Source: Methanosphaera sp. rholeuAM74
GTDB lineage: Archaea > Methanobacteriota > Methanobacteria > Methanobacteriales > Methanobacteriaceae
Assembly (NCBI GenBank): GCA_003266075.1
Contig: MUZZ01000074.1
Location: 1 to 14,007 of the forward strand
Length of the DNA stretch: 14,007 nucleotides
Direction: 5' to 3'
Shown: positions 12,646 through 14,007 of the stretch, piece by piece
Numbering within the stretch: position 1 is the first letter of the stretch
Layout of the letters: each line of letters begins with the position of its first letter
Program-made: the position numbers and the translations under genes
The notes under the pieces: generated by a model
The model's input: only the letters and a program-made list of their open reading frames with translations
Databases searched by the model: none
What the model was told of the DNA's origin: nothing

Positions 12646-13944
12646 ATGAATATTGAAAATACACAGATAGCAATCTTTGGTCTTGGACATATTGGACTTC
12701 CCACGGCAGCAATACTTGCAAGCAATAATATCCACGTACTAGGAGCAGACATTAACTCCACATTAGTGCATAACATCAATAATGGCTTAACATCATTTGA
12801 TGAGCCTGGACTATCTGAGCTTGTTAAGGATGCCGTCAAAGACAACTACCTTAAGGCAACCACCAACCTAAGTTGTGCTGCAGAAGAATCAAATGTGATG
12901 ATAGTGATTGTTCCAACACCGATAAACAACGACAAAGAAGCAGACCTAAGCTACGTTGTAAGTGCTTGTGAATCAATAAAGCAAGGACTTAGTAGTGGCG
13001 ACCTTGTGATAATCGAAAGTACTGTGCCACCAGAAACTGGAGTTAAAGTGGTTAAGCCCATACTGGAGGAATCCGGATTAGTATGTGGAAGGGATTTCTA
13101 TCTAGCATATAGCCCTGAAAGGGCACTGCCAAACAATACAATATATGAGATGACACATAATGTTCGCATTGTTGGTGGATACGACAAGGCCAGTGCAGAT
13201 AAGGCTTCCGAGCTTTACTCCTACATCACACAGTCGGATATCATACAAGTTAAGGATATTACTAGTGCTGAGATGGTTAAGTTAATGGAAAACACATATC
13301 GTGACGTTAACATAGCCCTTAGTAATGAGTTTGCCTTGATTTGTGAGAAAATTGGTGTGAATGTCAATGAAGTCATCTCTGCTGCCAACTATCATCCAAG
13401 GGTGAATATTCACAATCCTGGTCCTGGCGTTGGTGGTCACTGCATACCAGTAGATCCCTACTTCTTAATTGAAATTGCTGAAAAGTATGGTATGGATGCT
13501 CGTCTTCTTAAAGCATCACGTGGAGTTAATAATGATATGCCTAGGCATGTATACGAATTACTCTTAAGCCAGTTGGATAGTGGTTGTGTGCATGAAGATT
13601 ACCGTATTGGAATACTGGGAATTGCATATAAGGGTAATGTGGATGATGTGAGAGAAACTCCGTCAAAGGATTTGATTGAAATATTGTTAGATGATAACTT
13701 TAACGTCGTTGCACATGATCCACACGTGGATAAGAGTGTAATTGAATCATTTAATGTGGATTACTGCCAGTACGAGGACATATTCAGTTGTGATTGTGTG
13801 ATTTTGATGTGTGACCATGACGAATATAAGAGTATCGAGCCAAGCATGGTTAAGAATAATTTCATTATAATCACAAGAGATTTGTTGGATGTTGAACGTT
13901 TTAGAGAAAATGGAGTTAATGCTATTGCAATAGGAAACTTTTAA
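12646..13944 (+). CDS. wecC: UDP-N-acetyl-D-mannosamine dehydrogenase
   Basis: A 432-residue NAD-dependent four-electron dehydrogenase that oxidises UDP-ManNAc to UDP-ManNAcA. Domains: N-terminal NAD-binding Rossmann fold with GLGHIGLP (12-19) and Asp35; central helical domain with SPERALP (156-162) and MVKLMENTYRDVNIALSNE (210-228, Lys212, Asn216); active-site GVGGHCIPVDPYF (261-273) with catalytic Cys266; C-terminal UDP-binding domain with GIAYKGNVDDVRETPS (325-340). The length is normal and all key residues are present. AGGGGC about ten bases upstream supports the ATG. Placed directly after wecB, it completes the two-step route to ManNAcA, an amino sugar acid used in archaeal surface glycans; the final glycan is not shown by this window. 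Confidence 0.95.
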   Translation: MNIENTQIAIFGLGHIGLPTAAILASNNIHVLGADINSTLVHNINNGLTSFDEPGLSELVKDAVKDNYLKATTNLSCAAEESNVMIVIVPTPINNDKEADLSYVVSACESIKQGLSSGDLVIIESTVPPETGVKVVKPILEESGLVCGRDFYLAYSPERALPNNTIYEMTHNVRIVGGYDKASADKASELYSYITQSDIIQVKDITSAEMVKLMENTYRDVNIALSNEFALICEKIGVNVNEVISAANYHPRVNIHNPGPGVGGHCIPVDPYFLIEIAEKYGMDARLLKASRGVNNDMPRHVYELLLSQLDSGCVHEDYRIGILGIAYKGNVDDVRETPSKDLIEILLDDNFNVVAHDPHVDKSVIESFNVDYCQYEDIFSCDCVILMCDHDEYKSIEPSMVKNNFIIITRDLLDVERFRENGVNAIAIGNF

Positions 13945-13981
13945 GTTTAAGTAGTACTCCACCTATTTTTTATTGATTGTT

Positions 13982-14007
13982 ATGAAAATTCTGGTTTTTG
14001 AGTATTC
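13982..14007 (+). CDS. Start of a gene beginning MKILVFEY (possible ATP-grasp enzyme), truncated by the window
   Basis: An ATG 37 bases after wecC opens a frame reading MKILVFEY up to the window end. A first beta strand ending in FEY is a common start of methanogen ATP-grasp ligases, such as the tyramine-glutamate ligase family, but eight residues cannot prove this. No ribosome binding site is clear upstream (TTTTTTATTGATTGTT), so the gene could be leaderless or the frame may be chance. Confidence 0.4.

Overview
The window looks like chromosomal DNA from a low-GC methanogenic archaeon of the order Methanobacteriales. A Methanosphaera- or Methanobrevibacter-like genome fits best, but the genus is an inference. 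The reasons are: a gene for methyl-coenzyme M reductase component A2 (atwA), a CofH-type F420/FO radical SAM enzyme, archaeal deoxyhypusine synthase, the archaeal FAD synthetase RibL, a CbiMN cobalt transporter, very AT-rich spacers, and a mix of Shine-Dalgarno-led and apparently leaderless genes. No transposase, integrase, CRISPR array, tRNA or rRNA was seen.

Layout. 1-776 (minus): cobalt-uptake genes cbiM and the start of cbiN, leaving the window on the left. 777-1235: a long divergent spacer, strongly A-rich on the plus strand in its right part. 1236-1886 (plus): pyrF. Its 3' end overlaps, tail to tail, an uncharacterised membrane protein gene (1854-2435, minus) that follows deoxyhypusine synthase (2444-3361, minus) in a tight pair. 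3436-4314 (minus): a winged-helix/CBS-pair regulator. 4315-4660: a second long, A-rich divergent spacer. 4661-6259 (plus): atwA. 6318-7367 (minus): a cofH paralogue. 7573-8676 (plus): a membrane-anchored calcineurin-like phosphoesterase. 8716-8988 (minus): a small basic protein of unknown function. 9128-10300 (minus): a hisA-ribL pair. 10446-13944 (plus): truA-wecB-wecC, which make a tRNA pseudouridine synthase and the two enzymes leading from UDP-GlcNAc to UDP-ManNAcA. The first codons of another gene, perhaps an ATP-grasp enzyme, start at 13982.

The genes are mostly housekeeping: pyrimidine, histidine and flavin synthesis, tRNA and eIF5A modification, activation of the methanogenic enzyme MCR, metal uptake for corrinoid synthesis, and surface-sugar precursors. 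I see no obvious new defence or mobile system. The strongest signal not explained by the genes is a change of strand composition near 6.26-6.32 kb. To its left, plus-strand genes and spacers favour A (and often C) and minus-strand genes favour T/G in third positions. To its right the pattern is reversed. The polarity fits a replication origin, or an inversion breakpoint. Other points of interest are a C-terminal extension on WecB, a CofH paralogue lacking a usually conserved histidine, a five-cysteine cluster in AtwA, and inverted repeats placed as operators around several promoters.
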